NCBI GenBank assembly: GCA_016490735.1
Contig: JAEMWC010000129.1
Location: 227,501-291,500, forward strand
Direction: 5' to 3'
Length of the DNA stretch: 64,000 nt
From: Pachyseris speciosa
Lineage: Eukaryota; Cnidaria; Anthozoa; Scleractinia; Pachyseridae
Shown here: one piece after another, positions 24,601 to 34,900 of the stretch
Position numbering within the stretch: the stretch's first letter is position 1
Layout: each line of letters opens with the position of its first letter
Notes under the pieces: generated by a model
The model's input: the letters and a program-made list of their open reading frames with translations, nothing else
Database searches by the model: none
Told to the model about the DNA's origin: nothing
Made by a program: the position numbers and the translations under genes

Positions 24601-27600
24601 ATTCCAGTTAAAAAACATTGCTCTGTATTTTTTTTCACTGATTTCCTCTTCGTTTTCGAGAAATTCGCATGCATATTAATACTCATGCGCAAATTACCTG
24701 AAGAGCTCGTGAAATGATTGACAGGTAGAAAGGATTGTTTGAAAGTGTGACATAGACTATACTTTTGGCGGTTAAAACATCGATTTAAGTTTTATTGATA
24801 GGAAACTTATGTGGCTGTGAAGTGTCGATTGCTAGCTTAATTTAATAGAAACTCGCCAGCCTGGAGATCGAAAGACATCATTTAAGTCTGGAGACCCGCA
24901 AGTCAGACATTTCTCAAAGAAGCCAGTGGTGTTTCTCTGTGCTTGCCAAACGCGAAGAGATTTAAGTTGACTCCCAGAACAAATTGGCGTTTTGCAGTAC
25001 AGAGTACTGAACCAGGCAGGACAGTCTGAAAGCAACTCTCGTCTTAAAAGCAGCCCGTAGTTGACAGTCTTGGCTCATTTGCCAAAGGTTGCCATGCTAG
25101 AAATTCGGAAAGGAGAGTTGTTTTTTGGCAAAAAAATTGGATGTTTGAAGAGGTGTTGTCTGCGTTCGAGAGGCCATTTGATGCCCACAATTCGTTGCGA
25201 CCACAGAGGGCAGTGTCACCTTGAAAAGTTCTCGCGGTGGAAAAATTTTCACTTCGGAAACATTATGAAAAATTCATCTAAGAGTGGGAAATCGGCATCA
25301 TGAGAAGTCGGTCTGTTTTCGATGAGCTGAGTATCTTGCAAACAGTGCATTTTCTATCGGTTTTCGTTTCTAAACAGGGCTTTCAGAATAGTAAGTTTTG
25401 CGTGGTTTTGGCAACATTGTCAGTGGATTCATTTTCATCGTCAAATGGAAAATATGGAACAAAAATGGTTGTAAATGATTGTTAATGATTTGTCATTATA
25501 GTCATATAATTTCCGGTTTTGCGTATTGAACAAAGGGTCGTTTCTTTGATGGTTTTAGTAAGTCGCTTTACGTCGTATGCAGTAGCATTCACAGACAAAG
25601 AATAAGAAAGAAAGACCGATTTATTTGGAAGGATCAGAGAAAGAGGTATGATTAGTAGTCACTTACATTTACATGATTTAGTATTATGCTCCTTCAGCAC
25701 TTTTCAGTAAGTGATTTCTTTTAGTTTCTACGAGTGAATTAATAGCGTTGCATGTGTCACGTGCAGCATGAGTTTATATCATGTACTGATCGGCGTTTGT
25801 ACCAAATTATATTTTCATAAATATTTGTAATAATTACTTTTTCAGTTTTTAAGTGATTCCAAGCCACCAATAAATTGTTTTATCAAGAAAGAGAAGATTG
25901 GTTTGGTCTCTCAGTAATGACTTTCTCTGTTGCCAAGTTTATGGTTAAACCGCATCCTTTACAATGGTATTAAAATCAAAGTAAATGACGACAATTGAAG
26001 AATTTGGACAAAACACTTAGTTCTGAAGATATTCTTTAGCTTAAAACTGTACAAAATTTGCATACCCAGTATGTTGAATTGTGAAATTTGATCGCACACA
26101 ATGGGCTGTAACATGACTTGTGTGAAAATAATTTTAACTGTTTATGTTGTGGTTTAAATTTCTTTTTTGGTTTGAATTTTTTCAAACTGGTTTAAATTTT
26201 CAAACCAGTTTATCAACTGTCTAAAAAGGGATTTTCCCTTTTTGGGGTGTAGTTAAAAAAATAGGGGCTTGGCTTTTTATGGGGGGTTCAAAAAGAATAA
26301 AATGCAAAATAAAAAGCTAACTACGAGTCTTTACTTTCCGCTGTCCTATTCTCTCTGAGTCCCTCCCTATTCCCACCCATCCTCACCCTCACCCCATCCC
26401 CACTACTGTGATTACCTATACAAAGCCCCAGCTACCTTCCCCACCCCCCTCCCCAATAACCGTTACCATTATTTTTCTTTTTAGATCTCGTACTCACCGA
26501 TGTTAGAACCACCGACCTCAGGATCTGCTTCTCACTGTCATTACCACTTGACCACAATAGCAATGGATACAAATGCTCACGTATTTATTCTAATTATCGG
26601 TTATCTGCCCCAAGCTCCTCTCATTTAAATTTTAATTTATTCATACATGCACATACCCAACTAAACAAGTCATGCTCTTAAAATGGCAGACTCAACATGC
26701 GATCCTAACTGCGTAAACAAAGCAGATTTCTACAGAGAAATAGAGCAATTAAAAAGCCAACTTAAGACAAAAGACTCTCGAATAGCCTTTTATATAGAAG
26801 ATGACTTCTACGACAAAGCCAAGAATTTCTTGAAGGAGAAAACGGAGAAACAACTTGGCCTTTCAGGAAACAAGGATCGATCTGATTTAACAGAAGAATT
26901 AACTAAAAGGGAACAACAAACAGTAAGTCGAAAGAAATGGCTTTACAGAAACGGCGAACTCTTCACAGCAAACAACAAAAAAGTTGTTGTTAAAACGGGA
27001 GCAGTTTCAAGTCTTGTGCCAGGCACACAATCGAATTTCCCACAGAGGAAGGCAAATTACGGAAAAGTGGCTCCAAGAAAATTACACAGAAATCAGCCAG
27101 AAATTTGTTAACACATTCGTGAAATTGTGCCCATATCACGCAGAGAAAAAGCCCATAACAAGCCGTGTAAAGAATGTCAACCAACCAATGGAAGCTCCAA
27201 CTTTCCTGTCTTTGACAGAGATTGAATTGATAGACTTTTGCAAGTGCCCTTGCGACTGCAAAGAATCCCATACCTGGGTGATGAATGTTACGGATCATCA
27301 CACAAAGCATGTTGCCCTTTACCCATTGGCAGCTAAATCTGGGGAAAAAGTACTGGATGCCTTACAGCAACACTGCCACACATACGGATATCCTAAAAAA
27401 ATAGTATCCGACTTGATGGAAAAGAATTCTGTAATAAGAATATCGAGACATTTTGCAAAAACAATGGCGGGATAACTTTGAAACACGGGGCACCAAGAAC
27501 ACCAACAACACAAGGTTTAATTGAAAGATCCAACAGGTCATGCAAGGAGGACATGCATACTCTAATAGCAAGCACAGCTACAAAGGTTTCAAACTGGTGC

Positions 27601-30600
27601 AAGAAGCTTGGTGAAATTTCGTACACCAGAAATATAACCTACCTCACTGCCATTAAGATATCTCCATATGAAGCAGTTTATGGAATCAAACCACACAGGG
27701 AACTGCTACTGACAACAAAGTGTGGATATTATTTTCTGAAACAAACTCTCCACAGGTAGAGGACTCAAACCTCAATTTAGAACAAAGTGCTAGTAACAGC
27801 CCTGAAGTTGAAGCTGATTATGATCTATCACAACCTGAAGAACGCCAAAGAAAAAGTCGAAAAATTTCTGAAAACCAAGCAACATATACGGTAACAAGAA
27901 AATGGTGCAACAAAGTAAAAAGAAAGCTAGCAAAAAATCTAGCCAGTTTAAAGTTGGAGATGTAGTTTCCATAAAAATAGACAAAGTCGATAAACCATCA
28001 CCATTCTACCCTAACATGCTTTTAGGTAAAATAACTGAAATTGAAAACCATTATGCCCATTTAGTGACCAAGTTTGGCAAAATCCAAACACTTATTTCTC
28101 CTACAAGGTTAAACCTTTGCACAGCTAGCAATCTTACTTTTGATTATTCCAAAGAAATTTCCTTTACATCAGCTTGTAAACAGGCCAATTTTCAAAATGA
28201 ATAATTTCCATAAAAAAAATAATAAATTCCATTGTACTAATTAAGTAAATGTGTAAGAATAATATTTGTATACTGTGTTGTTTGAAAAGGTTAGACAAAT
28301 ATTTATGAATCTTGTATTGAGGCAAGACATAGTTGAAAATAATTTATTGTTACAAAAAGACTCATTAAAGCATATAAAAGTTCTCTATTTTTCTACATAA
28401 TTATGGTTACATAATTATTGAACTACGGTATGCTTCTGTTTTACCTCAATCCAATATTGTAATAATGGCTGCACTATCCCTTACCTTCAATACTAGCCCC
28501 ACAAAATAAGTGTTTCACTAAACCCTGATCACTGTGCTGAACACTTAACCCTGAAGGACTAAACCGTAGGCCCCATCTCACAGCTCTCTCCCTCTCTCTC
28601 TCTCTGATCTGTTCTTGTGGGACGTTAAGGAACGCACACCGCTGCTCGAAAAGAGAAGGGGACGTAGACCTCGGTGGTGTGGTCAACCTTCATGGGTTGT
28701 GGGAATGAGTAGGGAGGGCACCTTGCATGGGACCTACGAGTCCTGTTCGTGCCTACCCCTACTGGGTAGGCCAGTACCCAGTAAAAAGCTTAATAAATAA
28801 ATAATAAAATAATCTAAATATTACTAAAAGACTTACAAAGTTCCTAGCCTTACATCAAAGCTAACCAATCCAAATAAGTGCTTAGGCCTAATCACTAACC
28901 TGACGGCTTAACCCTAATTACTAAGACACATGTAAAGTTCCTACCCTAACATCAAAGCTAACCAGTCCAAATAAGTGCTTAGGCCTAATCACTAACCTGA
29001 CGGCTTAACCCTAATTACTAAGACACATGTAAAGTTCCTACCCTAACATCAAAGCTAACCAGTCCAAATAAGTGCTTAGGCCTAATCACTAACCTGACGG
29101 CTTAACCCTAAGTACTAAGATACATGTAAAGTTCCTACCCTAACATCAAAGCTACCCAGTCCAAATAAGTGCCTAGGCCTAATTACTAACCTGATGGCTT
29201 AACCCTAATTACTAAGACACATGTAAAGTTCCTACCCTAACATCAAAGCTAACCAGTCCAAATAAGTGCTTAGGCCTAATCACTAACCTGAGGGCTTAAC
29301 CCTAATTACTAAGAGAGTCACATAGTCAAAAGGTAACCATTCAAAATAAGTGCTTGTTTGAAAATGAAAACTGAAAATTAAACTGGTTTGAAAATTTCAA
29401 CCCAGTTTGAAAAATATGAACCAGTTTGAAAAATTTAAACTGGTTTAAAACAAATTCAAACCAAAATAAATTTAAACCATAACATTTATCTAGGGTGAAA
29501 ATGCTTTTTGTTGCTAATCTCATGTGAAAATACTTTTTGCTGATGTTTACAAGACGCCATATAAGCAAACTAACCGAGGTATTCGATGCAAAAGTGATTA
29601 ATATGTTAAAATCCGCCAGCATGTTAATCTCTACATGTGTTTACATGACCAGACAGCTGATCATGACTTTTGTGCTTTTGAATATTTGCCGTGTGCAGCA
29701 ATGAAACTTTTCCTTGCACTGTTTTCCATTAAATACTCAGCATATTGAAAATGCACCGACTTCTTGTGATGCCGATTTCCCACTCTTAGATGAATTCTCC
29801 GTAATCTTTCTGAAGTGAAAATTTTTCCACCGAAGCTGAGTGAATTTCATTTCCAGTCCTCGCGAGAACTTTTCAAGGTGACCGTGCCCTCTGTGGTCAC
29901 AATGAATTTTGGGCATCAAATGGCCTCTTGAATGCAGACAACACCTCTTCAAACATCTGATTTTTTCGCCTAAGTCAAAAAACAACTCTCCTTTCCGAAT
30001 TTTTAAAATGGCAACCTTTCACAAATAAGCCAAGACTCTCAACTACAGGCTGCTTTTAAGATGAGAGTTGCTTTCAGACTGTCCCTCCTGGCTCAGTACT
30101 ATGTACTGCAAAATGCCAATTTGTTCCAGGAGTCAACTTTCATGTAAATCTCTCATTTGGCAAGCACAGAGAAACACCACTGGCCTCTTTGGTAGATTTA
30201 AGGGGTAATGCCTGCTACCATGTGGCCTTAGTGCCCTTAGAGTGGCTTCAGCTTAGCAGATGACATTAATTTGTGAGGTATCCTTTGTCACTCCAGCCAC
30301 AAGCTTTACATTTTCACTGCTTGTTTTATTGATATGTGGGTACTTGAGCCTGAGCATTACATGCCACAGCTGTCCATGGCTGCTAATGCTTGGGCTCAAT
30401 ATTTGCTGTATTAGATTTAAAGGTTTAATGCCTGCTACCATGTGCCCTTTATCCTTGTTGTACAAATTCTCTTAAACAGGCAGCTAAAATCGTTCAGTTA
30501 AAACAAGCAGCACTTAGAATTCATCTCGTCAGTTCTATGGTATGATTGTACTATTTTAATCAAGAAGTTTATTTTTTCGATTGCGAAAAATGCCAAATTT

Positions 30601-31781
30601 GTAATCTGATTTATAAGCTGCATGGGCACAGAAAAATGGCATCATCTGCATGCTTTATACTCTCACAAAGCACAAGGGGACGTAGTTCCCAGTGTGGCGG
30701 TCTATCTCTATCTTTCATTTGTCTTTGACATTCATGTGTGGGTTGGGTGGGTGGGTGAGATCAAACATGGACTGATAGTGGCTGCCAGATGCGCCTTTAC
30801 AGGCTGACGTCCAATCTCACCCTAGAGAAGCATTGTAAACCGCCATGAAACTATGAGATATGTGCGGTATATAAATACTTTACCATTACCATTGCCCCCC
30901 ACAGTCAAAGTGCAAATTTGCACATGCTGTCAGTACTATTTTTGTCAAAGTAATACATAGCCTGTGACACTATGATATTTTGGCTTCAGTCAATCTTGTA
31001 CAAACCAGTGCTTTATGTTTTTCTTTCTGAAAGCTGATTCTCCTGATCGATTATCATACATTTCTTTGTTGACCATTCCTGAGAATTTGGTATTATATCA
31101 AGATCTTATCCACTAATTGATTATTTTCTTAATTCTCAAAACCTCTCTGCTTGATAGCATATTAAAATTGTAAAGAGAATTTTTAAAAATGTTGATCACC
31201 CTTGGGGTTAAGCATGGCTGTATTTGCATAGAGGAAGTGAATCTTAATATATGCCGACTAATTTGATTGAGGTAAAGAAATTTGCAAGTCTGGCAAATTT
31301 GTACATACTTTGGTTTCTATTTGAAGTACTGAAGCTTACAGTTTAGAGGTTTTATTCAACGTTAACTAACTTCACCTTTTCTCGTTAAACTGCAATCTGA
31401 TAATCGTGTGATAACTTTTATTTCAGATAATATATTTAAAAGGCGGACTTGTGCTTGTCTAGTATTGTAGTCCTGTCCCGGCTACATATAAATAAGCTTA
31501 CAGCTGATATGTACTGTACTCAAAGTGTTTAAATTATAGGCTTAAACCGTGGAATGATCAAGAGGGTTGTTTAAGATTAGTGGTCAATATTTATAACTTG
31601 CTAAACGGGAAAATTACGATCTGCAAATTACCATGGAAAACCACAACTGTTTCATAGACAAAATAACTTCTGAATTAACCGCAATGTTAATAAGCTTACC
31701 TTGAAACTCTGTCAAACGCGATGGCAAACGAGCAGACTCGAGCTTCGAACGTGTCCACTTTGACCTTGTGTTAGACGCCAT
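9734..31781 (-). CDS. EIF2AK1: Eukaryotic initiation factor 2-alpha kinase 1 (HRI), complete, 18 exons
   Basis: Phosphorylates eIF2-alpha to slow translation in stress. Exons in transcript order: 31700-31781, 23002-23163, 22287-22315, 22085-22192, 20591-20649, 20315-20432, 19746-19826, 19175-19286, 18991-19021, 16479-16582, 16022-16248, 14960-15053, 14177-14277, 13171-13342, 12806-12897, 12421-12558, 11842-11937, 9734-9964. All phases agree; total 2037 nt, 678 aa (human about 630). Family marks: N-terminal [12 protein letters not shown], glycine loop GKGGFGSV (about 177-184), catalytic Lys199, FIQMQLC, HRDLK (432-436), DFG (462-464), GVGTC with activation-loop Thr507, YASPEQ, FGTEMER, and a C-terminal coiled coil (603-678). 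A serine-rich insert sits between the beta4 and beta5 regions. Vertebrate haem ligands His119/His120 align with Lys108/Tyr109 here, and the Cys-Pro motif is absent. Exons 3 (29 nt) and 9 (31 nt) are microexons found by phase and position; exon 9 is less sure. Exon 1 rests on matching phase and context. Confidence 0.92.
10083..11095. mobile_element. TIR-like element carrying a helicase fragment, in the last EIF2AK1 intron
   Basis: GC-rich outer segments face each other: GAGCGCGAGACGAGGGGAAA near 10124-10143 and TTCCCCTCGTCTCACGCTCT near 11013-11032, with further CGCG-rich sequence outside. Between them is the helicase-like fragment described separately. The ends are imperfect, so boundaries are approximate and the class of element is unknown. 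Confidence 0.5.
10736..10942 (-). pseudogene. RecQ-like helicase fragment (Walker A region)
   Basis: The minus-strand frame carries [17 protein letters not shown] followed by LLATGFGKS. This resembles the N-terminal helicase motif of RecQ-type proteins (query-rich helix, then LPTGFGKS). The lysine and serine of the Walker A motif are present, but the frame runs into a stop and no DEAH motif follows. A second decayed stretch ([15 protein letters not shown], in pieces) lies at 10500-10700. It is a captured or decayed fragment, not a functional gene. Confidence 0.5.
12181..12345 (-). other. Unexplained 54-codon open frame in EIF2AK1 intron, possible alternative last exon
   Basis: After an AG acceptor at 12347-12346 the minus strand reads 54 protein-like codons ([18 protein letters not shown], ... 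[17 protein letters not shown]) to a TAG at 12181-12183. It enters in phase 0, the phase in which exon 12421-12558 ends. It has no place in the HRI fold: skipping it gives a gapless kinase C-lobe. It may be an alternative terminal exon that truncates the kinase, or a relic of another gene. I do not recognise the peptide. Confidence 0.35.
13965..14125. mobile_element. Foldback MITE with 9-bp target duplication (Mutator-like)
   Basis: A 143-bp element (13974-14116) whose arms ATTTCGGCGATGGATTGT / ACAATCCATCGCCGAAAT pair, with a CGCGCG-rich centre. It is flanked by AGCAGTACT at 13965-13973 and 14117-14125. Its left TIR tip has been lost; the right tip GACTACTCGCAGTCTA is intact. Same family as 61206-61385. 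Confidence 0.85.
14430..14660 (-). repeat. Dispersed repeat, copy 1 (inverted partner at 30715-30890)
   Basis: Shares GTTTACAATGCTTCTCTAGG, GGCGCCTCTGGCAGCC and a CACCCACCCACC block with the reverse complement of 30715-30890. The other copy ends GCGGTATATAAATAC, a typical 3' tail of cnidarian SINE/LINE-derived repeats. No coding capacity. Confidence 0.65.
15093..15412. mobile_element. MITE with TIR CAGGGGCACCCA, copy 1
   Basis: Begins CAGGGGCACCCAGCG and ends CGTTGGGTGCCCCTG. The internal sequence is rich in CCGAAAAT motifs and contains CATCTGTTCGGATT...GAACAGATATTT. The second copy, 45344-45740, interrupts a LINE. This copy lies in an EIF2AK1 intron. Confidence 0.85.
16735..17162. mobile_element. 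MITE with TIR AGGGAGTTTA
   Basis: The left end AGGGAGTTTAAGAAACAACG and the right end CACGTTTCTTTATAAACTCC plus CT are inverted repeats with adjoining GACGGCAACG-type sequence. It lies in an EIF2AK1 intron. Fragments of the same family occur near 2400-2450 and 6820-6910. Confidence 0.8.
17433..17605. mobile_element. Foldback element with about 40-bp arms
   Basis: The left arm ATTGGTTCATGCGTCAGC plus GTGCGTTCATCGAGA is mirrored at the right end (TCTCGATGAACGCACAGCTG, ACGCATGAACCAAT). Non-coding, in an EIF2AK1 intron. Confidence 0.8.
17846..18607. mobile_element. Non-autonomous DNA transposon with about 50-bp TIRs
   Basis: The left end (CAGGGGTGTAGTGGCCCATT and AGCATTTTTCGCTGTATT) is mirrored by the right end (AATACAGCGAAAAATGCTAT and AATGGGCCACCATACAGG). 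The interior is T-rich and shows no transposase. About 760 bp, in an EIF2AK1 intron. Confidence 0.8.
18700..18835 (+). mobile_element. Decayed LINE reverse-transcriptase C-terminal fragment
   Basis: The plus strand reads [17 protein letters not shown], the conserved LHWLPVxxRIxFKIL block near the C-terminus of CR1/L2-type LINE proteins. A few damaged codons flank it. Antisense to EIF2AK1 and inside its intron. Confidence 0.65.
19306..19341. repeat. (ATG/CAT)n microsatellite close to a splice acceptor
   Basis: About eleven ATG triplets on the plus strand, CAT on the transcript strand. It ends about 20 nt upstream of the acceptor of EIF2AK1 exon 19175-19286, where branch point and polypyrimidine tract normally lie. 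Confidence 0.9.
20720..21768. repeat. 1-kb compound CAT/CAC/CAG triplet microsatellite
   Basis: Almost pure triplets of CAT with interspersed CAC and CAG blocks run through an intron of EIF2AK1 (between exons 22085-22192 and 20591-20649). Long open frames on both strands (poly-Ile/Thr/Ser or poly-Met/Val/Leu) are by-products of the repeat and not genes. Confidence 0.95.
23228..23830. mobile_element. Foldback element nested inside another dispersed repeat
   Basis: The outer repeat (CTGGGGGTACTCCCTATAAT ... GAAAGGGGTACCTTTTTCACG ... GGGCCTTTCATTAAA) recurs uninterrupted at 47925-48100. Here it is split by an inner element of about 23262-23678 whose ends are CCGTAAAAGCTCTATTAAGC and CTTAATAGAACTTTTATGG. 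The interior is several copies of GGGGGGCTTATT. Both lie in EIF2AK1 intron 1. Confidence 0.8.
26683..28204 (+). pseudogene. Frameshifted integrase-like DDE transposase
   Basis: Opens with ATG at 26683 ([10 protein letters not shown]) and continues through pieces 26683-27000, 26984-27410, 27410-27740 and 27740-28204 in changing frames, so at least three frameshifts are needed. Recognisable parts: an H..H zinc-binding-like segment ([11 protein letters not shown] ... KLCPYH), integrase core aspartates in [11 protein letters not shown] and KIVSD, the glutamate in [21 protein letters not shown], and a C-terminal SH3-like [15 protein letters not shown]. This order matches integrase-derived transposases related to vertebrate KRBA2/SCAND3-type genes. 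No reverse transcriptase or protease is present. It is dead in this copy. Confidence 0.75.
28837..29320 (+). repeat. 97-bp minisatellite, five copies, inside the transposon
   Basis: AAAGTTCCT starts units at 28837, 28934, 29031, 29128 and 29225, an exact 97-bp period with few substitutions. Each unit contains GGCTTAACCCTAATTACTAA. Confidence 0.95.
30198..31699. other. EIF2AK1 intron 1, non-coding, with one dispersed repeat
   Basis: Contains the dispersed repeat at 30715-30890 (inverted relative to 14430-14660). Apart from that, no exon, RNA gene or element was recognised. Confidence 0.45.
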
Positions 31782-31978
31782 CACGGCTAAAGTGGACAAG
31801 AAATTTCTTTCTCCATGTCAGAGTCAAGACTGAGAGAATTTCCGGAAAAATTGCCCCCAGCTAAGTCTAGTTTAGCCTTGCTTTCACTTTCAATCTTGAC
31901 ACCAATGTTGACATGTCATCATTCTATCGCCTGGCTACCAAGCCTATCTCGTGAGTCTTGGCCTGGCTGCTTGGCAAG
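31782..31978. promoter_or_regulatory. Putative bidirectional promoter, EIF2AK1 / DDX28-like
   Basis: Only 197 bp separate the EIF2AK1 start codon (31781, minus) from the helicase start codon (31979, plus). No TATA box is obvious in either direction. Both transcription starts must lie in or very near this interval unless there are unseen upstream non-coding exons. Contains TGACATGTCATCATT. Confidence 0.6.
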
Positions 31979-34900
31979 ATGGCTGCTCATGTGTGGAACT
32001 CGCTCGTTGTAAGAAAAGCGTTTTATTTTGAGGGGATTCAAAAGCGTGTATTTCATACGTTTGGAATAAAAGATGCTTTACTCAAGAGACTAAAGAATAT
32101 AAGCATTGTGAAGCCGACTGCTATTCAGGAAAAGGTTAGCTTGAGCTTGAGCTCTTGTTCCTCTCTTGTAGTAGTAGTAGTCTTTTATTTCACTGATAAA
32201 ATACATACCAAGTGTTACATGGATTATAACTATTAAATACTTAAAAATGCGCCGAATATGAATTCATTACTAATAGCTAAATTGTAATTAAAACTAAGTC
32301 TGTTAATAAAAGAATTTTTAAAACGCTCAGTATTACAAATCGGAAATGTAGGCTTGACTTGTCTAAGCTTAAGGGTAGCAGGGTTAATCCTAGGAAGGGA
32401 GTGATGTAAAGGATGACGTTCCCACTCGCTTAATTTCTTGAAAATACCTTTATCGGAATTTTCTAAGCAATTAATAATGGAAACAGGAGAGGACGTATAT
32501 CTTCATTTAGTAGTTTAGTAGTTGTTAAAATCGACTTTGTATCAGCTTATAGGGCGTATGCATGTTACGACATCACCGCCATGTTGGTGTACCGCGAACA
32601 AAAAATTTCTCATTAGCTTCTTTTGTTATTGTCCACAAACATGGCCACCAACCATTGTCATTTGAATCTCTGGAGACTGGTTGCATACCCTCTATATATC
32701 AGTCAATTCCAAAAGCACCCCCCCCCTCCCCCCCGCAAACAAACACCCAGGCATTTGACTTTTTTGAAAAATTTTGGTCAAATACCCTGCTGTGTTTCCA
32801 ATTAGACGGCCTTACAATTGGTGAAATCCCAAATTTTAATACTGCAAATAATATTTTTCCATTTTGGAAAGCCACAACTTAACACTTAATGGCATTCTTC
32901 AGTCGGAGTCACTCACATGTCCCAGCAAATCTAAAATTGCCTACCTTTGCGAACCAAATCTGAAAATCTGTGTGTTAAAACTCCTTTCCGGTCTCTTTAG
33001 TAAACTGCAGAAAACCCAACACAGAATCTTGAAGTGAAGCAGCACCCGTGTTGAATGAATGAAATTGCATACATGTATGAAAGACATGTGAAACCTTTTA
33101 CATGTAGCTGGCTACTGCTGTTTAGGCAATAGTCAAATGCCCAGGTGGGACTCATGTCGGGTCAAATTCCCTGCTGTCCAGAGCTACATGTATCCTCTGC
33201 TCTAATACCTGGGGTATGCCCGGGGTGATGGGCACTTTTGGAATTGACTGATACATTATGCCCTCATGCAGACACACACCTTGTATACCGTAGCACATTT
33301 TTCTGTCAACAACAAACCGGTTAAACAATTTTTTTTTTAATTTGAATTTCTTCTTAGTGACCCACAAGGTAATTTTTCCTCACGAGTGTCTTGTTATTTT
33401 AGTCTCTAGGACCTGTTTTGGAAGGGAAAAACACTGTGATCAATGCTGAAACAGGAAGTGGCAAAACTCTTTGTAAGTTTCTCTTTGCTTTCAATGATGC
33501 ACATGTATAGACCCTATGCAAAATGGATGCCTTTAAATTATTCTTTTGTTCTTATTCAAAGTAGCCTCACAAACTTCGCTTTTGAGATCAAAATTCTTAA
33601 GAATATGTTATCCCAAACAAGGTTAGTGAGGCTACTTTGAATACAAACAAAACAATAATCTAAAGGCAGCCATTTTTGCATAGGGTCTATGCAAAGGCTT
33701 ATTTTAACTTTGTGGGCCAACAAGATCCAACATTGCTGGGTGCTGTTGGGAATTCTTGACAGCTGTTGGATGTTGTTGTTTTAAAACAGCTCCCAACAAC
33801 ACCCAACACTGTGTTCAAACACACCCAGCATGTTGGGCCAACAGCGTTGCCAGCAGTGTTTGGGAGCATTTGTGCAGGCCTTAATTTGTGATTGCTGTCT
33901 TTGAAAGGGCCCTAACATTAGAAAAATGAAGTTTAGCTCATTCTGTTTTATTTTTAGGTTATTTGCTTCCCATAATTAATAGACTTCTTGCTGACAAGGA
34001 GCTTCTTTCAAGACCTCCCTATGCTGTTGTGCTGTTGCCAAGTATTGAACTTTGTCAACAGGCAAGTACATGTAATGTCAATAAAAACTCTTTATAAGTT
34101 ACACCAAAGGGACTAAATAAATAGAGCCTTAAATGTTGTTAGATGGCATGTGGAATTTAGTTTTTATCTGGTACTTTTCAATTACAGTGTATCTCTGATA
34201 CAGAAAATAATTAATGTGTGCTCTTCAGTTGTCCTAGACAAAAAAATTAAACTTTATAATCAGTTTAAAATTTTGGGGCTTCAATGAGTGTGTGAAGTAT
34301 TGTACTTGCTTGTGTCATCAAGTGAACATGATTTCATTCCTAAAGGAGAGAAATGTTTCAAACTTGGTTAAATACTTAAAACATCGCCTCTCAGAGGTAC
34401 AATTAGGGTGCCTTCCATTTATCAAAACTGGCCCACCTAACTGGTCAATAAGTATTAAACTAGTGACCAGAAGTGATATAATTTCGATGATCAGCTGTAT
34501 CTGTCATTTAACTTCCCTCAAATAGCACATATAATTCCAGAATGTACAAGTTTGGGAACTTTGCTGTACCAGCCCTTCAAATGCATTCTACTTACAAAAT
34601 GGCCATTTTAGCCGAGTGGACAGTGCGCAAAGAGGGGGTGACTCTGAAAGATTTTCATTTGTTTTCTTTTTAGGTAGCCAATGTTTTCCACAGTTTAACA
34701 GACAATACAATGCAACCATGCATTGTTCACAGGGAATCCAAACTGCTCATTAATCCCAGGCACCCCATCATACTGGCTACACCTAATGCTCTATTTAACT
34801 ACAGGCTCAGTTCTCTCAACAATGTTCAGGTTGTGGTTGCTGACGAGGCAGATTTGTTATTAACTGGTGGAGGAGATGAAATATGGGAAATCCTGTGCTT

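Larger units (their letters stand above)
24906..30197 (+). mobile_element. 5.3-kb integrase-type (GINGER-like) DNA transposon with long TIRs
   Basis: About 450 bp at 24906-25350 is repeated in inverted orientation at 29735-30197 (shared landmarks: GAGGCCATTTGATGCCCA, GAAAAGTTCTCGCG, GAGTGGGAAATCGGCATCA). Between the TIRs lie subterminal inverted motifs built on AAACTGGTTTGAAAATTT (about 26170-26215 and 29360-29440), a broken integrase-like transposase (26683-28204) and a tandem repeat (28837-29320). An integrase-type DDE enzyme without reverse transcriptase, bounded by TIRs, is the hallmark of GINGER elements. It sits in intron 1 of EIF2AK1. Exact tips and target duplication were not resolved. 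Confidence 0.7.

Noticed and set aside
26480..26560. Minus-strand tRNA-like sequence inside the transposon
   Set aside because: A-box and B-box resemblance only, with poor stems; too weak to list.
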